From Amycolatopsis keratiniphila subsp. keratiniphila (GTDB lineage Bacteria > Actinomycetota > Actinomycetes > Mycobacteriales > Pseudonocardiaceae): a stretch of DNA of 64,000 nucleotides. The notes beneath the pieces were generated by a model. It saw only the letters and a list, made by a program, of their open reading frames with translations, was not told where the DNA came from and did no database searches. Every line of letters begins with the position of its first letter. Within the stretch, counting starts at the first letter, position 1. The stretch spans positions 97,594-161,593 of the forward strand of contig NZ_LQMT02000025.1 in the NCBI RefSeq assembly GCF_001620365.2. The letters are read 5' to 3'. The position numbers and the translations under genes are program-made. Positions 32,539-41,548 of the stretch are shown here, one piece after another.

Positions 32539-34401
32539 TCAGGAACGTCCGGTCAGCGCGAACGCGAGCATGGCCGTCGAGGTGAAGTCGATGGCGGGCT
32601 CGTTGCTCGGCCACGAAGCGAGGTCGTCGGCGTAGCGGGACTCGGGGGTGTCGAAGGCGTCGAAGGGCTTCTTGCAGTCCTTCGAACCCGGCGGGAGCTC
32701 CATGTGCTCGAAGTTCTCCGCCCCGTTCGGGCCGTTCACGACGGCGCCGTAGAGCAGCTTCTCCTCGCCGGCGAGGTTCGCCGCCTGGTGGTGCGGGCAC
32801 CGTGGGTACGTGGTGCCGACGCCGACGACCAGCGAGATGCCCCAGGCGTTCGCGCCGAGGGTGAAGTTCCGCTGCTGCGAGCCGAACGCCGCGTACCGGC
32901 GGTCACCGGTCAGGTCCGCGTACAGCCGCTCGGTCGCGGCGAACCCGAAGCTCTTGCTGGCCGCGTCGAATTCCTTCACCGAGACGGCGGTCCGGAAAGG
33001 ACTCTGAGCCGCGCTCGCGACACCCTCGTCGAGCTGACGGCGAAGGTCACCGATCAGCTCCTTCGGGCCCAGCGCCGCCCCCGGGACATCGTGCCGCAGG
33101 AGCTTCGCCAGTTCGGCGTGCGCCAGCGCGCTGGTGTCGTACAGGTTGAGCGTGCTCTTCTCTTCGACGTCGATGTAGGCCTTCGCCCAGTGCGCCGCCT
33201 GCCGCGTCCATTCGGCCGCCCGCGGGTCCCGCAGGGCCTTGGCCGCCAGGGCGAGCTGCGTCGCGCCGAGTTCCATGTCGTCCCGCCAGGACGATTCCGG
33301 GTAGTACGCGTGCGGGAACGCCGTGACCAGTTCGCCGACGTTCTCGGTCTTGGCATGCGCGAAAACCGAAGCGGCCTCGGCGAAGTACTTCTTCGCCAGC
33401 GAAGGGTTCCGCTTGGCCTCGACCTGCGCGCCGAGCGCGAACGCGGCGGCCACGCGGCCGGCGAGGTTCGGGCTGAGCGCGGAACCGCCGGGGTTCGCCG
33501 GGAAGACCGGCCGGTGCTTCACGAAGTACTTGGGGTCGCCCGGCTTCACGTCGAGCGGGTCGTCGTCGTGCGGGTTCCGCCAGACGTCGTGGTCACCGAG
33601 AAAGCCGAACTTGTCGCTGCCCGTCCCGATGCCGACCTGGGCGTAGAGCGTCTTGCTCTTCTCGTCCCACATCTTGTCGAGCCAGTCGAGACCGAGCTTG
33701 ACCTCCTTGGCCAGCACCCGGTCGTAGTCCTCGCGGAGCACGTATCCCAGCTCTGCCAGCGAGTAGGCCGTGTTGGAGGTGAACTTGACGAAGTCGCCCG
33801 CGTCGACCCAACCGCCCTCGACGTCGACCGGCCCGCCTGACGGCTTCAGCGGTTCGGTGATCTCGTCGCCGAATTCACCGCCGAACGCGGGCCATTCGTA
33901 GACCGTGGCCTGTTTGTCGGCCAGATGCGAGGGTTTGCGGTCGAGCCTGCCGGGGATGATGTCGTCACCGTCGCGCTGTGCCTGGAAGAACTCGTTGGTG
34001 GCGCGCACGAGCGGGGTGAAGAGCCGGTCCTTGGTGTCCACCCGGAACGTCGGCGACGTCGCCTTGGTCTCGCCGGTGACCTCGATCCGGTACTTGCCCG
34101 GCATCCAGACCTTCGACAGGTCCAGCTGGTACACCGCCGGGTATTTCGCGTTCCACGCGCCGAGCGACTGGCCGGTCCGTCCACGATGGACGGTCCGGCC
34201 GCGTTCGTCGATCACCGAGAACGAACCCGGCGCGCTGGAGAGGAGATAAGCGTGCTTCGTCTCGGTGATGCCGTAGCCGACCTGGTCGACCCGGACCTCA
34301 CCTTGCACCGCCGCCGCGGCCGAAACCGCCGGAACCGTCAAACCCCCGAGGACCAGTGCCGAAACCGCGGCCACCGTCCGGGACCAGGAACTCACCATCA
34401 T
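32539..34401 (-). CDS. Secreted glycoside hydrolase family 9 protein
   Basis: 620 residues. Signal peptide MMVSSWSRTVAAVSALVLGG with cleavage near AAAA-V; an N-terminal Ig-like CelD_N domain (VRVDQVGYGITETKHAYLLS); then the (alpha/alpha)6 catalytic domain with the nucleophile/base Asp pair region GGWVDAGDFVKFT and the acid Glu in SNEPAIDFTSTAML at the C terminus. GH9 enzymes are mainly endoglucanases or exo-acting glucosaminidases. Here AAAGGAAACTTTCTTAAC lies just upstream on the minus strand, a possible operator. Secreted polysaccharide degradation fits the chitinase nearby. Confidence 0.9.
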   Translation of the reverse strand: MMVSSWSRTVAAVSALVLGGLTVPAVSAAAAVQGEVRVDQVGYGITETKHAYLLSSAPGSFSVIDERGRTVHRGRTGQSLGAWNAKYPAVYQLDLSKVWMPGKYRIEVTGETKATSPTFRVDTKDRLFTPLVRATNEFFQAQRDGDDIIPGRLDRKPSHLADKQATVYEWPAFGGEFGDEITEPLKPSGGPVDVEGGWVDAGDFVKFTSNTAYSLAELGYVLREDYDRVLAKEVKLGLDWLDKMWDEKSKTLYAQVGIGTGSDKFGFLGDHDVWRNPHDDDPLDVKPGDPKYFVKHRPVFPANPGGSALSPNLAGRVAAAFALGAQVEAKRNPSLAKKYFAEAASVFAHAKTENVGELVTAFPHAYYPESSWRDDMELGATQLALAAKALRDPRAAEWTRQAAHWAKAYIDVEEKSTLNLYDTSALAHAELAKLLRHDVPGAALGPKELIGDLRRQLDEGVASAAQSPFRTAVSVKEFDAASKSFGFAATERLYADLTGDRRYAAFGSQQRNFTLGANAWGISLVVGVGTTYPRCPHHQAANLAGEEKLLYGAVVNGPNGAENFEHMELPPGSKDCKKPFDAFDTPESRYADDLASWPSNEPAIDFTSTAMLAFALTGRS

Positions 34402-34422
34402 CGGCGCCCCGCTCGTGAATTA

Positions 34423-34440
34423 GTTAAGAAAGTTTCCTTT
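34423..34440. promoter_or_regulatory. Imperfect palindrome upstream of the GH9 gene
   Basis: GTTAAGAAAGTTTCCTTT (34423-34440) contains AAGAAAGTTTCCTT, symmetric at 10 of 14 positions and 22-39 bp before the GH9 start. A carbohydrate-responsive operator is possible; no cognate regulator is identified. Confidence 0.35.
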
Positions 34441-34586
34441 TTATGGCGCAAGACGCTAGCGCCCGGAAGCCCACCAGTCAATATGTCCGTTTCAGCGGTC
34501 GAAAGTCACCGGATCCGGGCGTTGTTGGCGGGTATCTGTCCTGCTCAACCCGGATCCCGGCCGGGAAATCGTCTACCGTGGTCGAG

Positions 34587-35903
34587 GTGCCGTCCAGCGG
34601 GGCAGAACCACTCGGCGCGCGGATCCGGCGGTTGCGCCGGGCACGCGGGCTGACCCAGCGCGAGCTGGCCGAGCCCCGCTACGACCGCGGCTTCCTCGCC
34701 AAGGTCGAGTCGGGCGGCCGTCTGCCCTCAGACGACGTGCTCTCCCACCTCGCGCGTCGACTCGGACTCACCCCGGACGAGCTCCGCTTCGATCGGCCGC
34801 CGGGCGCCGCCGAAGAACTCACCGACGCGCTCGAGACCGCGTATCGCGAGCTGCAGAAGGGCGGACTCGAAGTCGCCGAGCGCGAATTCGCCCGCGTCGA
34901 GCGCCGCGCGGCCGGGTACCGGCTGCCGGACGTCCAATGCCACGCCCGCTTCTATCTCGGCGAAGTCCAGTGGCAGCGCTACGACATCCCGTTGGCGGAC
35001 AAGGGTTTCGCACACGCCATGGAACTCGCCGACGCCGCTTCGCCCCGGTTGCGCGCGATGATCGTCAACCGGCTGGCCGCCTGCCGCGCGTTGTCGGGTG
35101 ATCTGGGCGCGTCGGTCGCGCTCGTCGAAACAGCGCTCGCCGATCTTCGCGCCACCGGTGCGACCGATCCGGATGCCGAACTGGCCCTGCTGACCGCGTT
35201 GATCCATCCGCTCATCGAAATGGGCGCGCCGCGCCGGGCGCGACGGGCCGCCGAGGAAGGCCGCCGCATCCTCTCTTCCGCTCACCGCAAGGACATCTCC
35301 GCGCGCTATCACCGGCAGGCGGCGCAACTGTGGCAGGAGATCGGCCTGGTCGACCGCGCGGAGAAGGACCTTTCACGGGCACTGCGGCTGTTCACTTCGA
35401 TCGGCTACGACCGTGACGCCGCCCGCAGCCGCTGGGCTCGCGGCTTCCTGTGGCGACGGCTGGGAAAACTCGACGAGGCGCACGCCGAACTACGGCTCGC
35501 CCGTGATCTCCTCGCCAAGGCCGGATCACAGGAGGGGGTGCTCGGCGCGACCATCGAGCTCGCCGACGTCCGCCGCCGCCAAGGAGAACTCGACGAGGCG
35601 GCCGAACTCGCCGAGGGGATCCGGCCGCTTCTGGATCGATCCCCCGATATCGAGGCGCGGACCGAGGTTCTCCGGTTACTGGGACTCATCGCCCGTGCCC
35701 GCGGCGATCTGCCCGAAGCGACCGCGTTGCTCGAAGAAGCCGCCACCGCACAGGAAAAGGCCGAGCTGCGCGGCGCGCTCGTCGCCACCGCACTGCATTT
35801 GGGCGACACGTTGCGAGCCCGCGGATTAATCGAAAAAGCGGCGGAGGCCTATCGGCGCGGTGTGCGCGCGGCCGCTATGTCCGATTCCGGGCCGTCGGTC
35901 TGA
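34587..35903 (+). CDS. HTH-TPR regulator, paralogue 1
   Basis: 438 residues from GTG 34587; TACCGT (34574-34579) ends seven bases before it, suggesting a leaderless message, while an in-frame GTG at 34578 and an upstream ATG at 34443 are alternatives. An XRE-type HTH (RIRRLRRARGLTQRELAEPR, FLAKVESGGRLPSDDVLSHLA) is followed by about 350 residues of TPR-like helical pairs (A-L-E-rich repeats such as AELRLARDLLAKAGSQEGVLGA). Proteins of this design sense a peptide or small ligand through the TPR. Same design as 42415-43668. Confidence 0.85.
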   Translation: MPSSGAEPLGARIRRLRRARGLTQRELAEPRYDRGFLAKVESGGRLPSDDVLSHLARRLGLTPDELRFDRPPGAAEELTDALETAYRELQKGGLEVAEREFARVERRAAGYRLPDVQCHARFYLGEVQWQRYDIPLADKGFAHAMELADAASPRLRAMIVNRLAACRALSGDLGASVALVETALADLRATGATDPDAELALLTALIHPLIEMGAPRRARRAAEEGRRILSSAHRKDISARYHRQAAQLWQEIGLVDRAEKDLSRALRLFTSIGYDRDAARSRWARGFLWRRLGKLDEAHAELRLARDLLAKAGSQEGVLGATIELADVRRRQGELDEAAELAEGIRPLLDRSPDIEARTEVLRLLGLIARARGDLPEATALLEEAATAQEKAELRGALVATALHLGDTLRARGLIEKAAEAYRRGVRAAAMSDSGPSV

Positions 35904-36180
35904 AAACCATACGAAAGTCGCCATATATCGCACATGGCGGGAAAAACTCTTACTACACAGGGATTTCATTCCTTGCATGTGGATCTTCGCCCGGCCCGCT
36001 AGGCCATCCGGCCCATTGACGGCCTTGTGAGCGGCTCCTTTACTCGAACGTGTCCATCGGGATAACTCCAGTTATCCGAATGGGCACGCTCCCCGTCCCC
36101 CGCCGTGCACCCGCCCCGGTCTGATTCCCCGCCGCGCCACTGGCCGTCCGGGTACGCGGTCCTGCCCATGGAAGGTTCAC
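35904..36180 (+). promoter_or_regulatory. Leader region of the M4 peptidase with a 40-nt hairpin
   Basis: No gene is supported. TTGACG (36016-36021) and TTTACT (36039-36044) are 17 bp apart and may be the promoter. Directly after lies a hairpin at 36049-36088: GATAACT-CC-AGTTATC extended by CCAT/ATGG and CGTG/CACG. It would fold at the 5' end of the transcript and could control stability or access. Confidence 0.45.
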
Positions 36181-38448
36181 ATGACCGTTCAGCGAGGGCT
36201 CAGAACAGGGTTGGCGGCCGTCGCCGGCCTTGCCCTGAGCATGACGTTCCCGGTGACCCCGGCGAACGCGACCACCGCCACCATCCAGCCCGCGAGCCCC
36301 GACGCCGTCGCCGCGAGCGCGGCCGACCGGGCCGCCGCGGCCGGGGTGGACCACCTGCGGAAGGGAACCCAAGAGGACTTCCGCCGCGTCGGGCTGACCC
36401 AGGGTGGCGGAGGACTGTTCTACGCCGCTTACGAACGAACCTACCGTGGCCTGCCGGTCGTCGGCGGGGACGCGGTGGTGGTGGCCGACGGCGCCGGGCG
36501 CGTCCGCGGCACCAGCGCCGCGGAGACCGCGGCGATCTCGGTCGACACCAAGGCCAGGATCTCCGCGGCGAAGGCGACCGAGGTCGCCCGCGGTCAGCTG
36601 TCCAAAGTAGACAGCGTGGTCGCGCCGAAGCTCGTCGTGCTGGCGGGGAACTCCCCCAAACTCGCCTACGAGGTCGTCGTCGCGGGCACCAAGGCGACGG
36701 CCCCGAGCAACCTGCACGTGTTCGTGGACGGCGTCACCGGCGCGGTGCTCGAAACCCGTGACGACGTCAAGATGTCCAACTTCCCCGCCGCCGCAACGAA
36801 GGCCACGTCGAACGAGGTCGGCACGCTGGGCGCCGGGAACAGCTACTACGTCGGCAACGTCACCATCGACACGACGAACTCCGGCGGCACGTACACGATG
36901 CGCGACCCGCAGCGCACCAACATCAGCTGTGCCCGCCAGAACGGCTCGCCCTACAGCGGCCCGGACGACAACTGGGGCAACGGCTCCGGCACCGACCTGG
37001 AAACCGCCTGTGTCGACGCGCTCTTCGGCGTGCAGACCGAGTGGAAGATGCTGGGCGAATGGCTCGGCCGCAACGGCATCAACGGCAACGGCGGCGGCTT
37101 CCCCGCCTACGTCGGCCTCAACCAGGCCAACGCCTACTGGAACGGCTCTTCGACCACCTACGGCCGCTCGCAGGACGGCCAGCGTCAGGCCACCCCGATG
37201 GACGTCGTCGCCCACGAGTACGGCCACGCCATCTTCCAGACCACGCCGGGCGGCGCGGGCAGTGGCAACGAGAACGGCGGCCTCAACGAGTCCACCGGTG
37301 ACATCTTCGGTGCCGTCACCGAGCACTACGCCAACAACGCCAAGGACGTCCCCGACTACGACGTCGGCGAGGGCGTGAACCTGGTCGGCCGCGGCCCGAT
37401 CCGCTACATGAACCAGCCGAGCCGGATCTCGGGCAACCCCGACTGCTACTCCTCGTCCATCCCGAACACCGAGGTGCACGCCGCCGCGGGCCCGCAGAAC
37501 CACTGGTTCTACCTGCTGGCCGAGGGCACCGCGCCGGTCGGCAAGCCGGCCAGCCCGACCTGCAACAACACCTCGATCACCGGGATCGGCATCCAGAAGG
37601 CCGCGAAGATCTTCTACAACGGCCTGCTGAAGAAGACCTCCAGCTGGAACCACCGCGCGGCCCGCAAGGCCACGCTGGAAGCGGCGCTCGCGCTGTACCC
37701 GGGTTCCTGCACCGAGTTCAACACCACCAAGGCGGCGTGGAACGCCATCAGCGTTCCCGCGGCGACCGGTGAACCGGCCTCGTGCACCCCGCAGGGCGAC
37801 GACTTCTCGGTCGGCGTCACCCCTGCGTCCGGCACGGTCAAGGCGGGCGAGTCGGCCACCGTCACGGTGAACACCGCGACCACCAACGGTGCGGCGCAGA
37901 CGGTTTCGCTGAGCGCGAGCGGCCTCCCCGCCGGGGCGACCGCGACGTTCAACCCCGCCTCGGTGCAGTCAGGCGCCTCCTCGACGCTCACCATCGCGAC
38001 GTCGGCGAGCACCCCTGACGGCACCAGCACCATCACGGTGACCGGTACCGCCGCGAGCGGCACGCACACCGCGCAGTACAAGCTCACCGTCGGTACCGGC
38101 GGCGACCTGCGGACGTACACCAACGACACCGACTACGCCCTGAACGACTACGGCACGGTGAACAGCCCGATCACCTCCACCGCCACCGGTAACGCGGTGT
38201 CCCCGGTGAAGGTGACGGTCACCGGGACGCACACCTGCTCCGAGGACCTCCGCATCAGCCTGAAGGCCCCCGACGGCAGCACGTACTCGGTCAAGCCCAC
38301 CGGCTCCCTGCCCTGCACCGATCTGGGCACGCGGAACTACTCGGTGAACGTGACCAACGAGGTCGCGGCGGGCACCTGGACCCTCGTGGTCTACGACGCC
38401 TACGCGCAGGACACCGGCACGCTCTCCAGCTGGTCGATCACCGTCTGA
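36181..38448 (+). CDS. Secreted M4 (thermolysin-like) metallopeptidase with Ig-like and P domains
   Basis: 755 residues. Signal peptide of about 30 residues (ending PANA), FTP-type propeptide to about residue 200 (YERTYRGLPVVGGDAVVVAD), then a thermolysin domain with HEYGH at 345-349 and the third zinc ligand in NESTGD (E370). A bacterial Ig-like domain (about 545-640, DFSVGVTPASGTVKAGES onward) and a proprotein-convertase-type P domain (about 645-755, with CSEDLRISLKAPDGS) follow. Extracellular protein degradation. The two C-terminal domains are nearly identical in DNA sequence to those of the next gene. Confidence 0.93.
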   Translation: MTVQRGLRTGLAAVAGLALSMTFPVTPANATTATIQPASPDAVAASAADRAAAAGVDHLRKGTQEDFRRVGLTQGGGGLFYAAYERTYRGLPVVGGDAVVVADGAGRVRGTSAAETAAISVDTKARISAAKATEVARGQLSKVDSVVAPKLVVLAGNSPKLAYEVVVAGTKATAPSNLHVFVDGVTGAVLETRDDVKMSNFPAAATKATSNEVGTLGAGNSYYVGNVTIDTTNSGGTYTMRDPQRTNISCARQNGSPYSGPDDNWGNGSGTDLETACVDALFGVQTEWKMLGEWLGRNGINGNGGGFPAYVGLNQANAYWNGSSTTYGRSQDGQRQATPMDVVAHEYGHAIFQTTPGGAGSGNENGGLNESTGDIFGAVTEHYANNAKDVPDYDVGEGVNLVGRGPIRYMNQPSRISGNPDCYSSSIPNTEVHAAAGPQNHWFYLLAEGTAPVGKPASPTCNNTSITGIGIQKAAKIFYNGLLKKTSSWNHRAARKATLEAALALYPGSCTEFNTTKAAWNAISVPAATGEPASCTPQGDDFSVGVTPASGTVKAGESATVTVNTATTNGAAQTVSLSASGLPAGATATFNPASVQSGASSTLTIATSASTPDGTSTITVTGTAASGTHTAQYKLTVGTGGDLRTYTNDTDYALNDYGTVNSPITSTATGNAVSPVKVTVTGTHTCSEDLRISLKAPDGSTYSVKPTGSLPCTDLGTRNYSVNVTNEVAAGTWTLVVYDAYAQDTGTLSSWSITV

Positions 38449-38456
38449 CCCCCGTT

Positions 38457-38507
38457 CCGTGAAGGCCTCCTTCCCTACTTTCAACGTAGGGAAGGAGGCC
38501 TTCACGG
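38457..38507. terminator. Perfect 22-bp hairpin between the M4 and M28 genes
   Basis: Arms of 22 bp carrying GAAGGCCTCCTTC surround loop TTTCAAC (the complement reads GTTGAAA). It follows the M4 stop by about 8 bp and precedes the M28 ribosome-binding site. It can end M4 transcription or cap its 3' end. Confidence 0.75.
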
Positions 38508-38536
38508 ACCATCACCCCAGAAAGGAACACCCCGGC

Positions 38537-40123
38537 ATGAAGTGGGGAAAGCGAATAGGAGCGGCCGTCGTCGGTATGGCCGCCGTACTGGGTGTCGTCA
38601 CCGCGCCCGCGCAGGCGACCACGGCCGCCGCACCGGACATCTCGCTCGCCAACGTCAAGGCGCATTTGAGCGCGTTGCAGACCATCGCCAACCAGAACGG
38701 CGGCAACCGCGCCTCCGGACGGCCGGGCTACCCGGCGTCGGTGTCCTATGTGGCGCAGAAACTGCGCGACGCCGGCTACAACGTCACGTTGCAGTCCTGC
38801 ACGAGTTGCGCGGGTTCGAACCAGAACGTCATCGCGGAATGGCCGCAGGGTGACGCGAGCCAGGTCATCATGCTCGGCGCGCACCTCGACAGCGTCAGCG
38901 CCGGCCCCGGCATCAACGACAACGGCTCGGGTTCGGCCTCGATCCTCGAAGTCGCGCTGACGCTGGCCCGTGAGAACCCGGCGATGGCCAAACGCGTCCG
39001 CTTCGGCTGGTGGGCCGACGAGGAGTCCGGCCTGCGGGGCTCCAAGTTCTACGTCAACAGCCTTCCGCAGACCGAACGCACGAAGATCAAGACGTACCTG
39101 AACTTCGACATGATCGGCTCCGACAACTGGGGCTACTTCGTCTACGACGACGTGGCTTCGGTCAAGGCCGTGTTCGACGAGTACTTCCGCACGATCGGTA
39201 TCCAGACCGAGGGTGACACCGAGGGCGACGGCCGTTCGGACCACGCGTCGTTCAAGAGCGCGGGTATCCCGGTCGGCGGTCTCGCGACCGGTGCCGGCTA
39301 CACGAAGAGCGCCGCGCAGCAACAGAAATGGGGCGGCACGGCAGGCAGGCCCTTCGACAGCTGCTATCACCGCGCCTGCGACACGCTGTCGAACATCCCG
39401 GACACCCCGCTGGAGAAGAACAGCGACGCGATCGCCTACGCGCTCTGGAAGCTCGCCGTCGGCACGTCGACTGGCCCGGACTTCTCGCTCGGTCTTTCGC
39501 CATCCTCCGGCACCGTCCAAGCGGGACAGTCGACGACCGTCACGGTCAACACCGCGACCACTTCCGGTGCGGCGCAAGCGGTTTCACTGAGCGCGAGCGG
39601 CCTCCCCGCCGGGGCGACCGCGACGTTCAACCCCGCTTCCGTGCAGTCGGGTGGTTCTTCGACGCTCACCATCGCGACGTCGGCGAGCACTCCCAACGGC
39701 ACCAGCACGATCACGGTGACCGGTGACGGGACCTCGGTGGACCGCACGGCGCAGTACACGCTCACCGTCGGCGACGTCAGCGTGCGCACGTTCACCAACG
39801 GCACCGACTTCGCGCTCAACGACTACGCGACGGTCAACAGCCCGATCACGTCCACCGCGACGGGCACGGCGACCTCGCCGGTGAAGGTGTCGATCACCGG
39901 GACGCACACCTGCTCCGAGGATCTGCGGATCAGCCTGAAGGCCCCCGACGGCAGCACGTACTCGGTCAAGCCCACCGGCTCCCTGCCCTGCACCGACCTC
40001 GGCACGCGGACCTACTCGGTCCCGGTGACCAACGAGGCCGCTTCCGGCACTTGGACGCTCGTGCTCTACGACGCCTACGCGCAGGACACCGGCACGCTCG
40101 ACAGCTGGACCATCACCGTCTGA
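38537..40123 (+). CDS. Secreted M28 aminopeptidase with Ig-like and P domains
   Basis: 528 residues from ATG 38537 with AAAGGAAC upstream. Signal peptide MKWGKRIGAAVVGMAAVLG, cut near AQA-T. Catalytic domain resembles Streptomyces griseus aminopeptidase: His in GAHLDSVS, bridging Asp in GINDNGSGS, base Glu pair in ADEESGL, Asp in NFDMIGSD and His in CYHRACD. After it come the same Ig-like module (SLGLSPSSGTVQAGQSTT onward) and P domain as in the preceding peptidase. It probably finishes peptides released by the M4 enzyme. Confidence 0.93.
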   Translation: MKWGKRIGAAVVGMAAVLGVVTAPAQATTAAAPDISLANVKAHLSALQTIANQNGGNRASGRPGYPASVSYVAQKLRDAGYNVTLQSCTSCAGSNQNVIAEWPQGDASQVIMLGAHLDSVSAGPGINDNGSGSASILEVALTLARENPAMAKRVRFGWWADEESGLRGSKFYVNSLPQTERTKIKTYLNFDMIGSDNWGYFVYDDVASVKAVFDEYFRTIGIQTEGDTEGDGRSDHASFKSAGIPVGGLATGAGYTKSAAQQQKWGGTAGRPFDSCYHRACDTLSNIPDTPLEKNSDAIAYALWKLAVGTSTGPDFSLGLSPSSGTVQAGQSTTVTVNTATTSGAAQAVSLSASGLPAGATATFNPASVQSGGSSTLTIATSASTPNGTSTITVTGDGTSVDRTAQYTLTVGDVSVRTFTNGTDFALNDYATVNSPITSTATGTATSPVKVSITGTHTCSEDLRISLKAPDGSTYSVKPTGSLPCTDLGTRTYSVPVTNEAASGTWTLVLYDAYAQDTGTLDSWTITV

Positions 40124-40135
40124 CCATCCGAATGG

Positions 40136-40181
40136 CGAAGGCCATCTCACGAGGACACCCGGCCTCGTGAGATGGCCTTCG
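40136..40181. terminator. 19-bp hairpin after the M28 gene
   Basis: Perfect arms CGAAGGCCATCTCACGAGG and complement around ACACCCGG, 13 bp after the M28 stop. It belongs to the GAAGGCC-type stem family. Confidence 0.75.
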
Positions 40182-40217
40182 TGCGTGGGGGAGAATTTCG
40201 GGCAACTCTTCGATATC

Positions 40218-40229
40218 TGGTCTAGACCA
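40218..40229. promoter_or_regulatory. DasR-type operator (dre) upstream of the chitinase gene
   Basis: TGGTCTAGACCA is a perfect palindrome 98-109 bp before the chitinase ATG. It matches the core of the Streptomyces dre consensus (ACTGGTCTAGACCAGT), to which the GntR-family regulator DasR binds to control chitin and GlcNAc genes. The flanks here are TC and CC, so one outer base pair on each side differs. DasR itself is not in the window. Confidence 0.85.
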
Positions 40230-40326
40230 CCCGATCGTCGGTAGCGGGGGCCGGGCACCGCGACCTATGTTGAGCCGAACGGCCGCTTCCTGTTCGTTCA
40301 AACCGCTTTCGAGATGGGAGCTGGGT

Positions 40327-41382
40327 ATGTTCGGTCGCGTCTCACGGCTGCTCGCAATCACCGGCGCGGCGGTACTCGCCGTCACCACCCTCGTCGCCCT
40401 CGGCTCGGCGCAGGCATCACCCGACGCCGAGGTCTGCGCGGTCAAATCGAAGCCGGCGGGCAAGGTCCTGCAAGGCTATTGGGAGAACTGGGACGGCGCT
40501 TCGAACGGCGTCCATCCGCCGCTGGGCTGGATCCCGATCACCGACGCCCGGATCAAGGACAACGGGTACAACGTGATCAACGCGGCCTTTCCGGTCATCC
40601 TGTCCGACGGAACGGCCAAATGGGAGGATGGGATGGACGCGACTGTGAAGGTCGCGACCCCGTCCGAAATGTGCGCCGCGAAGGACGCGGGCGCGACGAT
40701 CCTGATGTCCATCGGCGGTGCCACCGCGGGAATCGATCTGAATTCGGCCACCGTCGCGGACAAATTCGTCGCGACCATCGTGCCGATCCTGAAGAAGTAC
40801 AACTTCGACGGGATCGACATCGACATCGAAACCGGCCTCACCGGCAGCGGGAACATCAACACGCTGTCGGCGTCGCAGAAGAACCTCATCCGGATCATCG
40901 ACGGCGTCCTCGCCGCGATGCCGCCGAACTTCGGGCTCACCATGGCGCCCGAGACCGCGTACGTCACCGGCGGCAGCGTCGTCTACGGCTCGATCTGGGG
41001 CGCGTACCTGCCGATCATCAAGAAGTACGCGGACAACGGCCGGCTGTGGTGGCTGAACATGCAGTACTACAACGGAAGCATGTACGGCTGCTCCGGCGAT
41101 TCGTACCAGGCCGGGACGGTTCAGGGCTTCGTCGCGCAGACCAACTGCCTCGACAAGGGATTGGTGATCCAGGGCCAGACGATCCGCGTCCCCTACGACA
41201 AGCAGGCCCCCGGCCTGCCGGCGCAGGCCGGTGCGGGCGGCGGGTACATGTCGCCGAGCCTGGTTTCCCAGGCGTACCGCAGCATCCCCGCGCTCAAGGG
41301 CCTGATGACCTGGTCGATCAACTGGGACGGTTCGCGGAGCTGGACCTTCGGCCGGAACGTGAAATCCCTGCAGGGCCGCTGA
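40327..41382 (+). CDS. Secreted chitinase, glycoside hydrolase family 18
   Basis: 351 residues from ATG 40327 (GGGAGCTGGGT upstream). Signal peptide of about 33 residues (LLAITGAAVLAVTTLVALGS, cut near AQA-S). The catalytic motif DGIDIDIE is at 161-168 with acid Glu168, and SIGG (LMSIGGAT) is the other GH18 landmark. No chitin-binding domain is attached. It hydrolyses chitin outside the cell, and the DasR-type site upstream places it in GlcNAc-controlled regulation. Confidence 0.94.
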   Translation: MFGRVSRLLAITGAAVLAVTTLVALGSAQASPDAEVCAVKSKPAGKVLQGYWENWDGASNGVHPPLGWIPITDARIKDNGYNVINAAFPVILSDGTAKWEDGMDATVKVATPSEMCAAKDAGATILMSIGGATAGIDLNSATVADKFVATIVPILKKYNFDGIDIDIETGLTGSGNINTLSASQKNLIRIIDGVLAAMPPNFGLTMAPETAYVTGGSVVYGSIWGAYLPIIKKYADNGRLWWLNMQYYNGSMYGCSGDSYQAGTVQGFVAQTNCLDKGLVIQGQTIRVPYDKQAPGLPAQAGAGGGYMSPSLVSQAYRSIPALKGLMTWSINWDGSRSWTFGRNVKSLQGR

Positions 41383-41397
41383 CCTCCCGTGTCGTCC

Positions 41398-41548
41398 GTC
41401 TGATCACGCGAGTTCCGCCCCCAATCACGTGAGTTCCGCCTTCAATCACGCGAGTCCCGCGTTTCGACCGCCTGGGCTCACCGTGCGGAAACGGCGAACT
41501 CGCGTGATCAGAGGCGGAACTCGCGTGATCGAAGGCCGATCTCACGAG
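41398..41548. repeat. Inverted cluster of the ATCACGCGAGTT repeat, copy 2
   Basis: Three left copies (GATCACGCGAGTTCCG, AATCACGTGAGTTCCG, AATCACGCGAGTCCCG at 41402-41458) face two right copies of GAACTCGCGTGATC (41498-41530). The right edge touches the stop of the DUF3152 gene. It sits between the convergent chitinase and DUF3152 genes, as copy 1 sits after the amidohydrolase gene. Confidence 0.8.

Noticed and set aside
31828..33840. A 670-codon plus-strand open frame
   Set aside because: Antisense to the LOG and GH9 genes, whose motifs are complete on the minus strand.
34443..34586. Longer N terminus of HTH-TPR paralogue 1 from ATG 34443
   Set aside because: The extra 48 residues have no domain and would begin in the divergent GH9 promoter region; GTG 34587 begins at the HTH domain.
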